Positions 8,561 through 16,094 of a stretch of DNA of 64,000 nucleotides are shown here, piece by piece (within the stretch, counting starts at the first letter, position 1; each line of letters begins with the position of its first letter). The stretch comes from LMUY01 sp965199165 (GTDB taxonomy: Bacteria; Pseudomonadota; Alphaproteobacteria; Acetobacterales; Acetobacteraceae). The DNA lies in the NCBI GenBank assembly GCA_965199165.1, contig OZ240681.1:4650001-4714000 (forward strand). The letters are read 5' to 3'. The notes beneath the pieces are model-generated. The model did not search any database and was not told where the DNA came from. It worked only from the letters and a program-made list of their open reading frames with translations. Made by a program: the position numbers and the translations under genes.

Positions 8561-8926
8561 TCAGGCGGCGACGCGGCGCAGCGCGTCCACCAGCTTGGTC
8601 GGGTTGAACGGCTTGATGATCCAGCCGGTCGCCCCCGCCTCACGGGCCCGCGTCTTCTTGGCAGCGTCGCTTTCCGTGGTCAGCACCAGGATGGGGATCG
8701 CACGGTTGGCGCTGTCGCTGCGCACGCCTTCGATGAAGCCGAAGCCATCCATGCGCGGCATGTTGATGTCCGTGACGATCACGTCCGGCTTCTCGCCCTT
8801 CAGCACCTCCAGCCCATCCAGCCCGTCCACGGCCTGCACCACGCGATAGCCGGCTTCGGACAGCGCCATGTGCAGCATGTCGCGCATCGTCCGGGAATCA
8901 TCCACGGTCAGCACGGTCTTGGTCAT
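8561..8926 (-). CDS. cheY: CheY response regulator (first copy, CheYI position)
   Basis: 121 residues, a single receiver domain with Asp9-Asp10 (LTVDD), phospho-acceptor Asp53 (VIVTDINMP), Thr in LVLTTES and Lys in WIIKPF, all intact. The ATG at 8926 is preceded by GAGGAG at about 9-14 bases and overlaps the STAS gene stop by 4 bp. It is the copy immediately upstream of cheA and is a canonical phospho-acceptor of CheA. Confidence 0.94.
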   Translation of the reverse strand: MTKTVLTVDDSRTMRDMLHMALSEAGYRVVQAVDGLDGLEVLKGEKPDVIVTDINMPRMDGFGFIEGVRSDSANRAIPILVLTTESDAAKKTRAREAGATGWIIKPFNPTKLVDALRRVAA

Positions 8927-9225
8927 GCGGGGGTCTCCTCGCTCGATGGGGGTAGAAGGTCGGCGGCGCCGAGCGCCGCCAGCGTCTCGGCCAAGGCGTC
9001 GGAGGGCGATTCGATCGAAAACCCCTGCCCGTCCGCCGCCCAGGCGTTGCGGGCGGCGAGCAGCACCTGGAGGCACTGCGCGCCGAGCCGCTCCACGGCG
9101 GAGCCGTCGATCATCAGCGGGGTGCCGCGATGCGCCATGAATTCGGCCGCCAGCGGGGCGGCCGCCGTCAGGTCCATCACCGGCGGCAAGGCCGTGATCG
9201 CAAGATCGCTGCCAGCTTGCTCCAT
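8923..9225 (-). CDS. cheX: STAS-domain protein at head of che operon (CheX position)
   Basis: 100 residues with a STAS (sulfate transporter/anti-sigma antagonist) fold: strand ITALPPVMDL, then LMIDGSAVERLGAQCLQVL. The serine that is phosphorylated in SpoIIAA-type proteins (DSSG) is replaced by a RLGAQ context, so switching by Ser phosphorylation looks unlikely. In Caulobacter the corresponding first small gene is cheX. Here it is the promoter-proximal gene of an eleven-gene operon, and no chemoreceptor gene precedes it. Confidence 0.7.
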   Translation of the reverse strand: MEQAGSDLAITALPPVMDLTAAAPLAAEFMAHRGTPLMIDGSAVERLGAQCLQVLLAARNAWAADGQGFSIESPSDALAETLAALGAADLLPPSSEETPA

Positions 9226-9414
9226 GTCAGACGCTCTCCAGTCCGGGATGACCCACGGGCGTTACCGCATTCACAGTCGGATCAGAATGCCGTGACTGGT
9301 CTGAAGAACTCGTTAAAGCATCGAACGAGTTGACAAGCCCCGTCGCGAAGCCGCTATGGGCGTCCTAGCCGAGCCGCCAGCTCGCCCATGCTCAGCCCGC
9401 GCCCGGCGAGGCGA

Positions 9415-10134
9415 TCACCGGGTATCCCGGGGTGTCCGCTTCTGCCCGAGATAGGTCGCCAGCACCCGTGGGTCCGCCGCCAGCGAAGCGGCCGGGCCGG
9501 CGACGGAGATGCGGCCCATCTCCAGCACTGCGCCCCCGTCGGCGAGCGCCAGGGCGGCGCGGGCGTTCTGTTCGACCAGCACCATGGCGAGCCCGTCCCG
9601 CCGCAATCCGTCCAGCACGCGGAAGATATCGCGCACGATCAGCGGCGCCAGGCCGAGGCTGGGCTCGTCCAGCAGCAGCAGGCGCGGCTTGCCCATCAGC
9701 GCGCGGCCGAGGGCGAGCATCTGCCGCTCGCCACCCGACAGGGTGCCGGCAGCCTGGCGCCGACGCTCTTCCAGCCGGGGGAAGATGGCGAACACGGTCC
9801 GCATCTCCGCGCCCCGCCGGGCATAGGCGCCGAGCTCGAGGTTCTCCGCCACGGTCATGTCGGCGAACAGCGCCCGGGTCTCCGGCACCAGCAGCAGGCC
9901 GCGGGCGACCAGCTCCTCCGTGGGGGTGCGGCCGATCTCGGCGCCGTCGAAGCGCAGCGTGCCGGTCGCCGGCAGCAGGCCCATGACGGCGTGCATCGCG
10001 GTGGTCTTGCCGGCGCCGTTCGGACCGATCACCGTGACGATCTGTCGCGGCATCACGGCCAGGTCGATGCCGTGCAGCACCTCCGCCCGGCCGTAGCCCG
10101 CGTGCAGCCCGGTGACGCTCAGCAGCGGCGTCAT
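9415..10134 (-). CDS. livF: LivF-type ABC transporter ATPase
   Basis: 239 residues. Walker A GPNGAGKTTAMH, signature LSGGERQMLALGRAL, Walker B LLLLDEPSLGLAP and the LivF-typical LVEQNARAAL. It is one of the two ATPases energising a branched-chain-amino-acid (HAAT) family importer. Start ATG at 10134 overlaps the end of livG by 4 bp. It is the last gene of the livK-H-M/G-F operon. The substrate may be an aromatic or amide compound rather than Leu/Ile/Val, as discussed under the catabolic operon next door. Confidence 0.92.
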   Translation of the reverse strand: MTPLLSVTGLHAGYGRAEVLHGIDLAVMPRQIVTVIGPNGAGKTTAMHAVMGLLPATGTLRFDGAEIGRTPTEELVARGLLLVPETRALFADMTVAENLELGAYARRGAEMRTVFAIFPRLEERRRQAAGTLSGGERQMLALGRALMGKPRLLLLDEPSLGLAPLIVRDIFRVLDGLRRDGLAMVLVEQNARAALALADGGAVLEMGRISVAGPAASLAADPRVLATYLGQKRTPRDTR

Positions 10135-11951
10135 GCCGCCCCGCCCAGGTAGGCGTCCAGCACGCGCGGGTCGGACTGGATGTCCTCCGGCCGGCCCTCG
10201 GCGATCTTGCGGCCGTATTCCATGACCACGACGTGGTCGACCAGGCCCATCACGAAATCCATGTCGTGCTCGACCAGCAGCACCGCCACGCCTTCCGCCC
10301 GCAAGGCGCGCAGCCGGGTGGCGAGGTCTTGCTTCTCGCCCAGGCGCAGCCCGGCGGCGGGCTCGTCCAGCAGCAGGACGGCCGGGTCGAGGCAGAGCGC
10401 GCGCGCGATCTCCACCACGCGCTGCTGGCCGAGCGACAGGTCGCCGGCGGGGCGGTGCAGTTCGTCGCCGAGCCCCAGCCGCCCGCATTGCCGGGCCGCC
10501 TCGGCCAGGAGCTTGCGTTCCTCCGCCCGGTCCAACCGCAGCATGGCGGCGAGGATGCCGGCGCGGCCCCGGGTGTGCGCGCCGAGCGCCACGTTCTCCA
10601 GCACGGAGCGGGTCGGCATCAGGCGGACATGCTGGAAGGTGCGTCCTAAGCCGCGCCGGGCCATGCGGCGGGACGGCTGGCCGGCGACGGGCTGGCCGAA
10701 CAGCCGGATGCTGCCGCCATCCGGGCGCAGCAGGCCGCCGACCTGGTTGAACAGCGTGCTCTTTCCGGCGCCGTTGGGCCCGATCAGCGCCACGATCTGC
10801 CCGGCGTCCACGCTGAACCCGACGGCGTCATTGGCCAGCAACCCGCCGAACCGCTTGGTGACCCCGTCCAGCACCAGCACCGGTGCCCTTCCTGCTCCCT
10901 CTCCCTCCGGGGGAGGGCCGGGGTGAGGGTGGCGCGGCAGGTCCGGCGGCCGCGAAGCCAGTGCGTTGCTCTCACCCTGCTCTCTCCGAAGGGGAGAGGG
11001 TTTGCACGGAGCGCTCGGCAGCAGGCGGGCTACGCATGGCACCAGGCCCTGCGGCATCCGCTGCATCACCAGGATGATGATGGCGGCGAAGGCCATTCCC
11101 TCGAAATTCCCGGGCCGGCCGAACAGGCGGGGCAGCCAGTCGTTCAACTGGTCGCGCAGCACCGTCACCACGCCGGCGCCCAGCACCGCGCCCCACAACG
11201 ACCCGGCACCGCCGATGATCACCATGAACAGATATTCGATGCCCGCCGTCAGGTTGAACGGGGTCGGACTGACGATGCGTTGCACATGGGCGTACAGCCA
11301 GCCAGACAGGCCGGCATACAAGGCGGCGATGAGGAACACCCAAAGCGCCAACTGCGCGGTGTCCACGCCCATGCTCTCCGCCATCGCCCGCCCACCAGCA
11401 AGGGCGCGGATCGCCCGGCCCTGCCGGCTGTCCAGCAGGTTGCGAGACAGCAGCAGCACCAGCAGCAGCAGCACGCCGATGAAGCGCAGCATCCATCGCC
11501 CATCCGGCGCATCGAACGGCGCCAGGCCGGGCACGCCGCCCATGCCGTTGTAGCCGCCGAGGCCGGGGAGCGTGCCGAACAGGTAGAAGGCGGCACTGCC
11601 CCAAGCGATGGTGCCGAGCGGGAGGAAGTGGCCGGACAGACGCACCGTCACCAGCCCCACCACCAGGGCCGCGACGGCCACCAGCGCCAGCGCCGCCGGC
11701 AGGCTGAGCCACGGCGACCAGCCCTCGCTGCGCGTCAGCACTGCGGTGGCGTAGGCGGCGATGCCGGCGAAGGCCGACTGCCCGAAGGAGGTCTGCCCGG
11801 CGACCCCCGTCATCAGCACCAGGCCCACCGCCACCAGCGCCGCCAACGCGACGTAGGAGAACAGCGTGACGTAGAAATCCGGCAGCAGGGACGGGGCGGC
11901 GAGCACCACCAGCAGCGGCAGCGCGCCACCCAGCACCAGGCGCCGGTTCAC
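10131..11951 (-). CDS. livMG: LivM permease joined in frame to LivG ATPase through a repeat-derived linker
   Basis: One uninterrupted frame of 606 codons. Residues ~1-310 are a LivM permease (many transmembrane helices, GVAGQTSFGQSAFAGIAAY, IIGGAGSLWGAVLGA). Residues ~358-606 are a LivG ATPase (GPNGAGKSTLFN, GLGRTFQHVRL, LSLGQQRVVEIARAL, LLLDEPAAGL). The junction of ~45 residues is encoded by an inverted pair of dispersed repeats and reads like HPHPGPPPEGEGAG. The start is GTG at 11951, overlapping the livH stop (GTGA). LivG could also begin separately at GTG 10880, with a purine-rich AGGAAGG from the repeat as ribosome-binding site. Permease-ATPase fusions are known in this family, so both readings are possible. 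Confidence 0.85.
   Translation of the reverse strand: MNRRLVLGGALPLLVVLAAPSLLPDFYVTLFSYVALAALVAVGLVLMTGVAGQTSFGQSAFAGIAAYATAVLTRSEGWSPWLSLPAALALVAVAALVVGLVTVRLSGHFLPLGTIAWGSAAFYLFGTLPGLGGYNGMGGVPGLAPFDAPDGRWMLRFIGVLLLLVLLLSRNLLDSRQGRAIRALAGGRAMAESMGVDTAQLALWVFLIAALYAGLSGWLYAHVQRIVSPTPFNLTAGIEYLFMVIIGGAGSLWGAVLGAGVVTVLRDQLNDWLPRLFGRPGNFEGMAFAAIIILVMQRMPQGLVPCVARLLPSAPCKPSPLRREQGESNALASRPPDLPRHPHPGPPPEGEGAGRAPVLVLDGVTKRFGGLLANDAVGFSVDAGQIVALIGPNGAGKSTLFNQVGGLLRPDGGSIRLFGQPVAGQPSRRMARRGLGRTFQHVRLMPTRSVLENVALGAHTRGRAGILAAMLRLDRAEERKLLAEAARQCGRLGLGDELHRPAGDLSLGQQRVVEIARALCLDPAVLLLDEPAAGLRLGEKQDLATRLRALRAEGVAVLLVEHDMDFVMGLVDHVVVMEYGRKIAEGRPEDIQSDPRVLDAYLGGAA
10897..11000. repeat. Dispersed palindromic repeat, inverted pair at livM/livG junction (locus A)
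   Basis: Unit 1 at 10897-10929 (CCCTCTCCCTCCGGGGGAGG, then GCCGGGGTGAGGG) and unit 2 at 10971-11000 (CTCACCCTGCTCTCTCCGAA, then GGGGAGAGGG) are inverted relative to each other. The frame from livM into livG runs through both without a stop. On the - strand the unit 1 sequence places a purine-rich AGGAAGG just before GTG 10880, the likely original livG start. Confidence 0.9.
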
Positions 11952-12958
11952 TCGCCGCTGGACCGCTGCCGCAGCGACAGCACCGCCAGCGCCGGCAGCA
12001 GCAGGCCGAACACGATGGCCGCGGAGTAGGCGCTGACCCAGAACGAGGACAACGATTCGATGACGCCCACGGCCAGCGCGCCCAACGCCGCCACCGGGTA
12101 GCTCGCCAGCCCGCCGAGCACGGCGGCGATGAAGCCCTTCAGCCCGGTCAGGAAGCCGCTGTCGTAGGAGATCGGCGAGATCGGTGCGATCAGCAGCCCC
12201 GCCAGGCCGCCGATCGCCGCCGCCAGCAGGAAGGCGAGGCCGCCGGTGCGCGCCTGCTCGATCCCCATCAGCCGTGCGCCGAGCGGGTTGGATGCGGTCG
12301 CGCGCAACGCCTTGCCCAGCAGGGTGAAGCGGAACAGCCAGCGCAGCGCCACCACCAGCAGCACGCAGCATCCCGCGACCCAAAGCGAATGGCCGGACAC
12401 GTCCATCGGGCCGATGATGAAGTCGGCGTCGGAAAAGGCCGGCGTGCGGGACGCTTCCGGCCCGAACAGCACCAGCCCGGCGCCCAGCAGCACGTAATGC
12501 AGCGCCATCGCCACGATCAGCAGGGTGAGCACGGAGGAGCCGGCGAGCGGCCGGAACACCAGCCGGTAGATCGGCGGCCCCAGCAACGCCGTGCTGGCGA
12601 CCGCAAGCATGCCGAGCAGCCAGGCCGGCGCCGCCCCATGCACCGCCGCGAGCGTCACCGCGGTGAGCCCGGCGGCCGGCAGCACCGCCCAGGCGACGCC
12701 GCGCCAGGGGCGCCGGGTCCAAAGCGCCAGCAACGCACAGGCCAGCGCCGCCCCGTCCAGCAGCCAAAGCGTGCCCGGCACATGGCCCCCGAGCATCGCC
12801 GCGAACCCCAGTGCCGCGAAGGAGACGAAATCACCCTGGGGGATGAAGATCACCCCGGTGACGGAGAACACGATCAGCAACCCGACGGCCAGCAGCAGGT
12901 AGATCGCGCCGCTGGTCAATCCATCCTGCAGCAGCAGGAGGAAGATCGAGCTGTCCAC
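11948..12958 (-). CDS. livH: LivH-type ABC transporter permease
   Basis: 336 residues, polytopic membrane protein of the branched-chain-amino-acid (HAAT) family: N-terminal DGLTSGAIYLLLAVGLLIVF, the family-typical KALRATASNPLGARLMGI cytoplasmic loop, and GLKGFIAAVLGG. It forms the inner-membrane channel with LivM. Somewhat longer than the usual ~290-300 residues because of an extended region around 75-125. It starts 13 bp after livK and overlaps livM by 4 bp. Confidence 0.92.
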   Translation of the reverse strand: MDSSIFLLLLQDGLTSGAIYLLLAVGLLIVFSVTGVIFIPQGDFVSFAALGFAAMLGGHVPGTLWLLDGAALACALLALWTRRPWRGVAWAVLPAAGLTAVTLAAVHGAAPAWLLGMLAVASTALLGPPIYRLVFRPLAGSSVLTLLIVAMALHYVLLGAGLVLFGPEASRTPAFSDADFIIGPMDVSGHSLWVAGCCVLLVVALRWLFRFTLLGKALRATASNPLGARLMGIEQARTGGLAFLLAAAIGGLAGLLIAPISPISYDSGFLTGLKGFIAAVLGGLASYPVAALGALAVGVIESLSSFWVSAYSAAIVFGLLLPALAVLSLRQRSSGE

Positions 12959-12971
12959 GGCGGAGCGGCCG

Positions 12972-14108
12972 CTACTGGATCAGCGTCCAGGCTCCGTTCT
13001 TGATCTGCACCATGACGCGGGCGCGGGCGTCCATCCCCGTGTGGTCGGTCGGCGTCATGTCGTACACGCCGTGCGTGCCCACCAGCTCGTGCACGTGCTC
13101 GATCCCGCCCTTCAGCGCCTCGCGGAACTCGGGCGTGCCGGGCTGCCCGGCCCTCAGCGCGGCTGGGATCCCGGCCGCGATCAGCAGCCCGGCGTCGTAG
13201 GTGTATCCTGCGAAGGCGTTGCGGCTCTGCGGCCCGAACTTGGCGAGGTACTTCGTCATGAAGTCGGTGGCGACCTGCTTGACCGGGTTGCTGTCCGGCA
13301 ACTGGTCGTAGACGACCAGCGGCCCGGTCGGCGCGATGCAGCCATCGACCGCGGCGCCGCCCAGCTGGATGTAGGCCGGGCTGACCACGCCGTGGTTGTT
13401 GTAGACCTGGCCTTTGAACCCGCGCTGGCTGAGCGCGATGTTGGGCAGCGCGCCGGGTGCCGCGGACCCGCCCAGCACCACCACGTCCGGGTGGTGCGAC
13501 AGCGTCTTCAGCACCTGCGGCTGCACGGAGGTGTCGGTGCGGGCGTAGCGCTCGTCGTCCAGGATCTTGATGTCGGTGCCCGTCGTGTCCGTCTGCAACG
13601 CATCCAGCACGAAGTCACCCCAGCCGTCGCTGTAGCCGATGTAGCCGGTGGTCTTCACCCCGTGCGCCTTCATGTGCGCGACCACGCCCTCCATCATCAG
13701 CTTGATTGGCTGTGCGTTGTCGAAGGCGTAGGGGTATTGCTTGGTGTCCACCACGTAGGGCGACATGGCGATCATCGGCACATGCGCCTCGTTGGCGATC
13801 GGCAGCACGGCCAGCACGGGGGCGGAGGTGGCCGGGCCGATGAAGGCATCGACATGGTCCTCGGTGATCAGCTTGCGCGCGATGGTGGCCGCGGCCGTCG
13901 GGTCCGCCCCGTCGTCGCGGATCAGGTAGGTGACCTTCTGCCCGTCGATCTCGGTCGGCAGCAGGTCGAACGCGTTCTTGTAGCCGACGCCCTGCGCCGC
14001 GGTCGGGCCGGTGATGCTGATGATCGCGCCGATCTTGATCTCCGCCCGCGCTGGGAACGCGAAGGGCAGCAGGCAGCTGGCCGCGAGCAGGACGGTCGGA
14101 CGGCGCAT
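12972..14108 (-). CDS. livK: Periplasmic substrate-binding protein of Liv-type ABC importer
   Basis: 378 residues from ATG 14108. Chosen start: residues 1-22 form a signal peptide (MRRPTVLLAASCLLPFAFP, then ARA cleavage). The mature N-terminus EIKIGAIISITGPTAAQG is the classic type I periplasmic binding fold (Peripla_BP_6). IGPATSAPVLAVLPIANEAHVP is typical of HAAT-family receptors that bind amino acids, amides or aromatic acids. First gene of the transporter operon. A TTGACA box at 14170-14165 lies upstream. The ligand cannot be read from the sequence. Confidence 0.9.
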   Translation of the reverse strand: MRRPTVLLAASCLLPFAFPARAEIKIGAIISITGPTAAQGVGYKNAFDLLPTEIDGQKVTYLIRDDGADPTAAATIARKLITEDHVDAFIGPATSAPVLAVLPIANEAHVPMIAMSPYVVDTKQYPYAFDNAQPIKLMMEGVVAHMKAHGVKTTGYIGYSDGWGDFVLDALQTDTTGTDIKILDDERYARTDTSVQPQVLKTLSHHPDVVVLGGSAAPGALPNIALSQRGFKGQVYNNHGVVSPAYIQLGGAAVDGCIAPTGPLVVYDQLPDSNPVKQVATDFMTKYLAKFGPQSRNAFAGYTYDAGLLIAAGIPAALRAGQPGTPEFREALKGGIEHVHELVGTHGVYDMTPTDHTGMDARARVMVQIKNGAWTLIQ

Positions 14109-14141
14109 GGTGCAGGGACTCCCGGATGGAACGGTGCGCCA

Positions 14142-14170
14142 TCCTGGAAATGGCATAGTTCGAATGTCAA
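14142..14170 (-). promoter_or_regulatory. Weak sigma70-like promoter upstream of livK
   Basis: TTGACA (14170-14165) stands in an AT-rich patch in front of livK. At a 17-18 bp spacing the -10 region reads CCAGGA/CAGGAT, a poor match. The perfect -35 and the local drop in GC make this the best candidate for the liv operon promoter. Confidence 0.3.
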
Positions 14171-14212
14171 GTATTTAGATAAGATCCGAGCGTCGGCAGA
14201 TCTCCTTTTAAA

Positions 14213-14425
14213 CTACGGAAATATGCCCTCAATGTCGCGATGTCCTTCGATGATGTTGACGATCACGAAATCACCTCTGCGATATCGGAACAGGATGACA
14301 TAGCCCTTGTAGACAAAGCTGCGGAGGTCCGGATGCAGTTCCGGTCGGGCGCTGCCCAACGTGTAGGGCAAGGCGGCGAGTTCGGCGCATTGCCCGCGCA
14401 GCTCATCGGTCTCAGTAAGCCCTAT
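14213..14425 (-). pseudogene. 5'-truncated ParE/RelE-type toxin remnant
   Basis: Reading the - strand from CTT at 14419 to TAG at 14213-14215 gives 68 residues that match the C-terminal two-thirds of a ParE/RelE-superfamily toxin: LPYTLGSARPELHPDLRSF, then VYKGYVILFRYRRGD and VNIIEGHRDI. An in-frame TGA lies at 14428-14426 inside the end of the MFS gene. There is no start codon and the N-terminal ~35 residues are gone. No antitoxin gene is adjacent. The MFS gene's stop cuts directly into it, so I read it as a remnant of a type II toxin-antitoxin locus. Confidence 0.75.
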
Positions 14426-15696
14426 TCAGCCGGAGCGACGGCAAACCGCGTTTGCAGGCCAGGTACCAGCACCGTGGCGACCGCCGCAACTGCCGCACAC
14501 CCGGCAAACACGTAGAAGCTCCATTCCGGCCCCGCGCCCATCTGCTGCACCGCGCCCACCAGCAGCGGCCCGCACACCGCACCCAGCCGCGCCGCGCTCA
14601 TCGCCCATCCCGTCGCGGCGGAGCGGATCGCGGCCGGGTAGTAGGCGGCCAGGTAGCCGGTGAGGATCAGCGAGGTGGACACCGTGCCGTAGCCGGCCAC
14701 CGCCACCAGCACGTAGGTCAGCAGCATCGAGCCCTTGAACGCCAACGCCGCGATGGCGACGCCGCCCAGCGCGAAGGAGGCGGCGACGATGCTCTTGGTG
14801 CCGCGCCGGTCCGCCGCCTCGCCCATCACCACGCCGCCAACCGACGAGGACAGCGCGAACACCGCGAGGAACAGCAACGCCGGGCCGAGGTCGTAGCCGG
14901 CGCGCCGCATGATCTGCGGCAGCCAGGTGCCGAGCCCGTAGACCAGCAGCAGGCCCATGAACATGGCCACCCAGAAGCACAGCGTGGCGGCCCAACTCTC
15001 CGCCGTCCACAGTGCCGCGAGCGAGGACAGCCAGCCCGGCCGTGCCTCCGCCACCCGGCGCATCGGCACTGCGCGGCCGAGCCGTGCCGCCAAGGTCGTC
15101 GCCCGGGCGTCCTGCCCCGACGACACCAGGTAGTCGAGCGACTCCGGCAGCCAGGCGAGGACCACCGGCACCAGCAGCAACGGCAGCACCCCCACGCCGA
15201 CCACGGCACGCCAGCCGAGTCGCGCCAGTACCGCGTTGGCAACCAACGCCGCCACCAGGATCCCGAGCGTGTAGCCGGAATACATCAGCCCGTAATTGGC
15301 GCTCTGCCGCCCGGCGCTCGAGTATTCGACCGTCAGCGCCGCGGCCACCGGGATGATCCCGCCCAGCCCGATGCCGCCCAAAAAGCGGAACAGCGCGAAG
15401 AACTCCGGCGAGGGCGACCAGGCCAGCGCGGCCATCGACAGCGAGAACACCACCAGCGAGGCCACGAACAGGCGCTTGCGGCCATACAGGTCCGACAGCG
15501 TGCCGATGGCGATGCCGCCGACGAACATCCCGCCGATCGCCCAGGAGCCGAGCGCACCCAGCTGCAGCGGCGAGAGGTGCCAACTCGGGTCGGTGGCCAG
15601 CGCCGGAAGGATCGCGCCCATCACCCCGATGTCGTAGCCCTCGGACAGGATGCCGGCCCAGCAGAGCAGGATGACGACGGGGATCGTGCGGTTCAT
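14422..15696 (-). CDS. MFS transporter, aromatic-acid:H+ symporter-like
   Basis: 424 residues, twelve predicted transmembrane helices. Signatures include EGYDIGVMGAILPAL in helix 1 and the loop 2-3 motif GTLSDLYGRKRLF. The Asp in helix 1 and the overall pattern resemble the AAHS family (PcaK/BenK type), which imports aromatic acids with protons. It is the last gene of the SDR-hydratase-dehydrogenase-RidA operon and overlaps RidA by 4 bp, so it probably imports the substrate of that pathway. The exact ligand is unknown. Confidence 0.8.
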   Translation of the reverse strand: MNRTIPVVILLCWAGILSEGYDIGVMGAILPALATDPSWHLSPLQLGALGSWAIGGMFVGGIAIGTLSDLYGRKRLFVASLVVFSLSMAALAWSPSPEFFALFRFLGGIGLGGIIPVAAALTVEYSSAGRQSANYGLMYSGYTLGILVAALVANAVLARLGWRAVVGVGVLPLLLVPVVLAWLPESLDYLVSSGQDARATTLAARLGRAVPMRRVAEARPGWLSSLAALWTAESWAATLCFWVAMFMGLLLVYGLGTWLPQIMRRAGYDLGPALLFLAVFALSSSVGGVVMGEAADRRGTKSIVAASFALGGVAIAALAFKGSMLLTYVLVAVAGYGTVSTSLILTGYLAAYYPAAIRSAATGWAMSAARLGAVCGPLLVGAVQQMGAGPEWSFYVFAGCAAVAAVATVLVPGLQTRFAVAPAE

Positions 15697-16094
15697 TCTC
15701 GGTCCTCCAGGACGGCGGTGGCCTCGATCTCCACCAGCGCCCGCGCCTCGACCAGGCGGCTGACGCCGATGACGGACATGGTGGGGAAGTGCTTGCCCAT
15801 CACGGCACGATAGGCCTGGCCTATGGCGGCAAGCTCGTTGTTGTAGGCGTCGACATCGCAGACGAACCAGGTCAGCCGCACGACGTCCGTGGGGGAGCCG
15901 CCGGCCACCGCCAGCACCGCCGCGACGTTGTGCAGCGCCTGCCCAACCTGCGCCGCCAAACCCTCGGCGAACCGCCCTTCCGCATCCCAGCCGATCTGCC
16001 CGCCGACGAACACCAGCTCGCCACGGGCCGCCACGCCGTTGGCGTAGCCGCGCGGCGCCGGCCAGCCCGGCGGTTGCAGCAGGCGCCCCGTCAC
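15693..16094 (-). CDS. RidA-family (YjgF/YER057c) enamine/imine deaminase-like protein
   Basis: 133 residues. Family features: GYANGVAARGELVFVGGQIGWD near the N-terminus, QVGQALHNVAAVLAVAGG, and the C-terminal LVEIEATAVL. RidA proteins hydrolyse reactive enamine/imine intermediates. In a CoA-dependent catabolic operon such a protein suggests a nitrogen-bearing intermediate. It overlaps both neighbours by 4 bp (ATGA). The usual Arg that binds the substrate carboxylate is less clear here, so the catalytic subclass is uncertain. Confidence 0.85.
   Translation of the reverse strand: MTGRLLQPPGWPAPRGYANGVAARGELVFVGGQIGWDAEGRFAEGLAAQVGQALHNVAAVLAVAGGSPTDVVRLTWFVCDVDAYNNELAAIGQAYRAVMGKHFPTMSVIGVSRLVEARALVEIEATAVLEDRE

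Noticed and set aside
9330..9358. Perfect TTGACA on the + strand with GCTATG at 17 bp spacing
   Set aside because: It points into the antisense strand of the liv operon with no gene downstream; the -10 is poor. Probably fortuitous.
9370..9414. Imperfect hairpin after livF as a terminator
   Set aside because: Only a short CCCGG/CCGGG stem with a long loop and no T-tract; too weak to report as a terminator.
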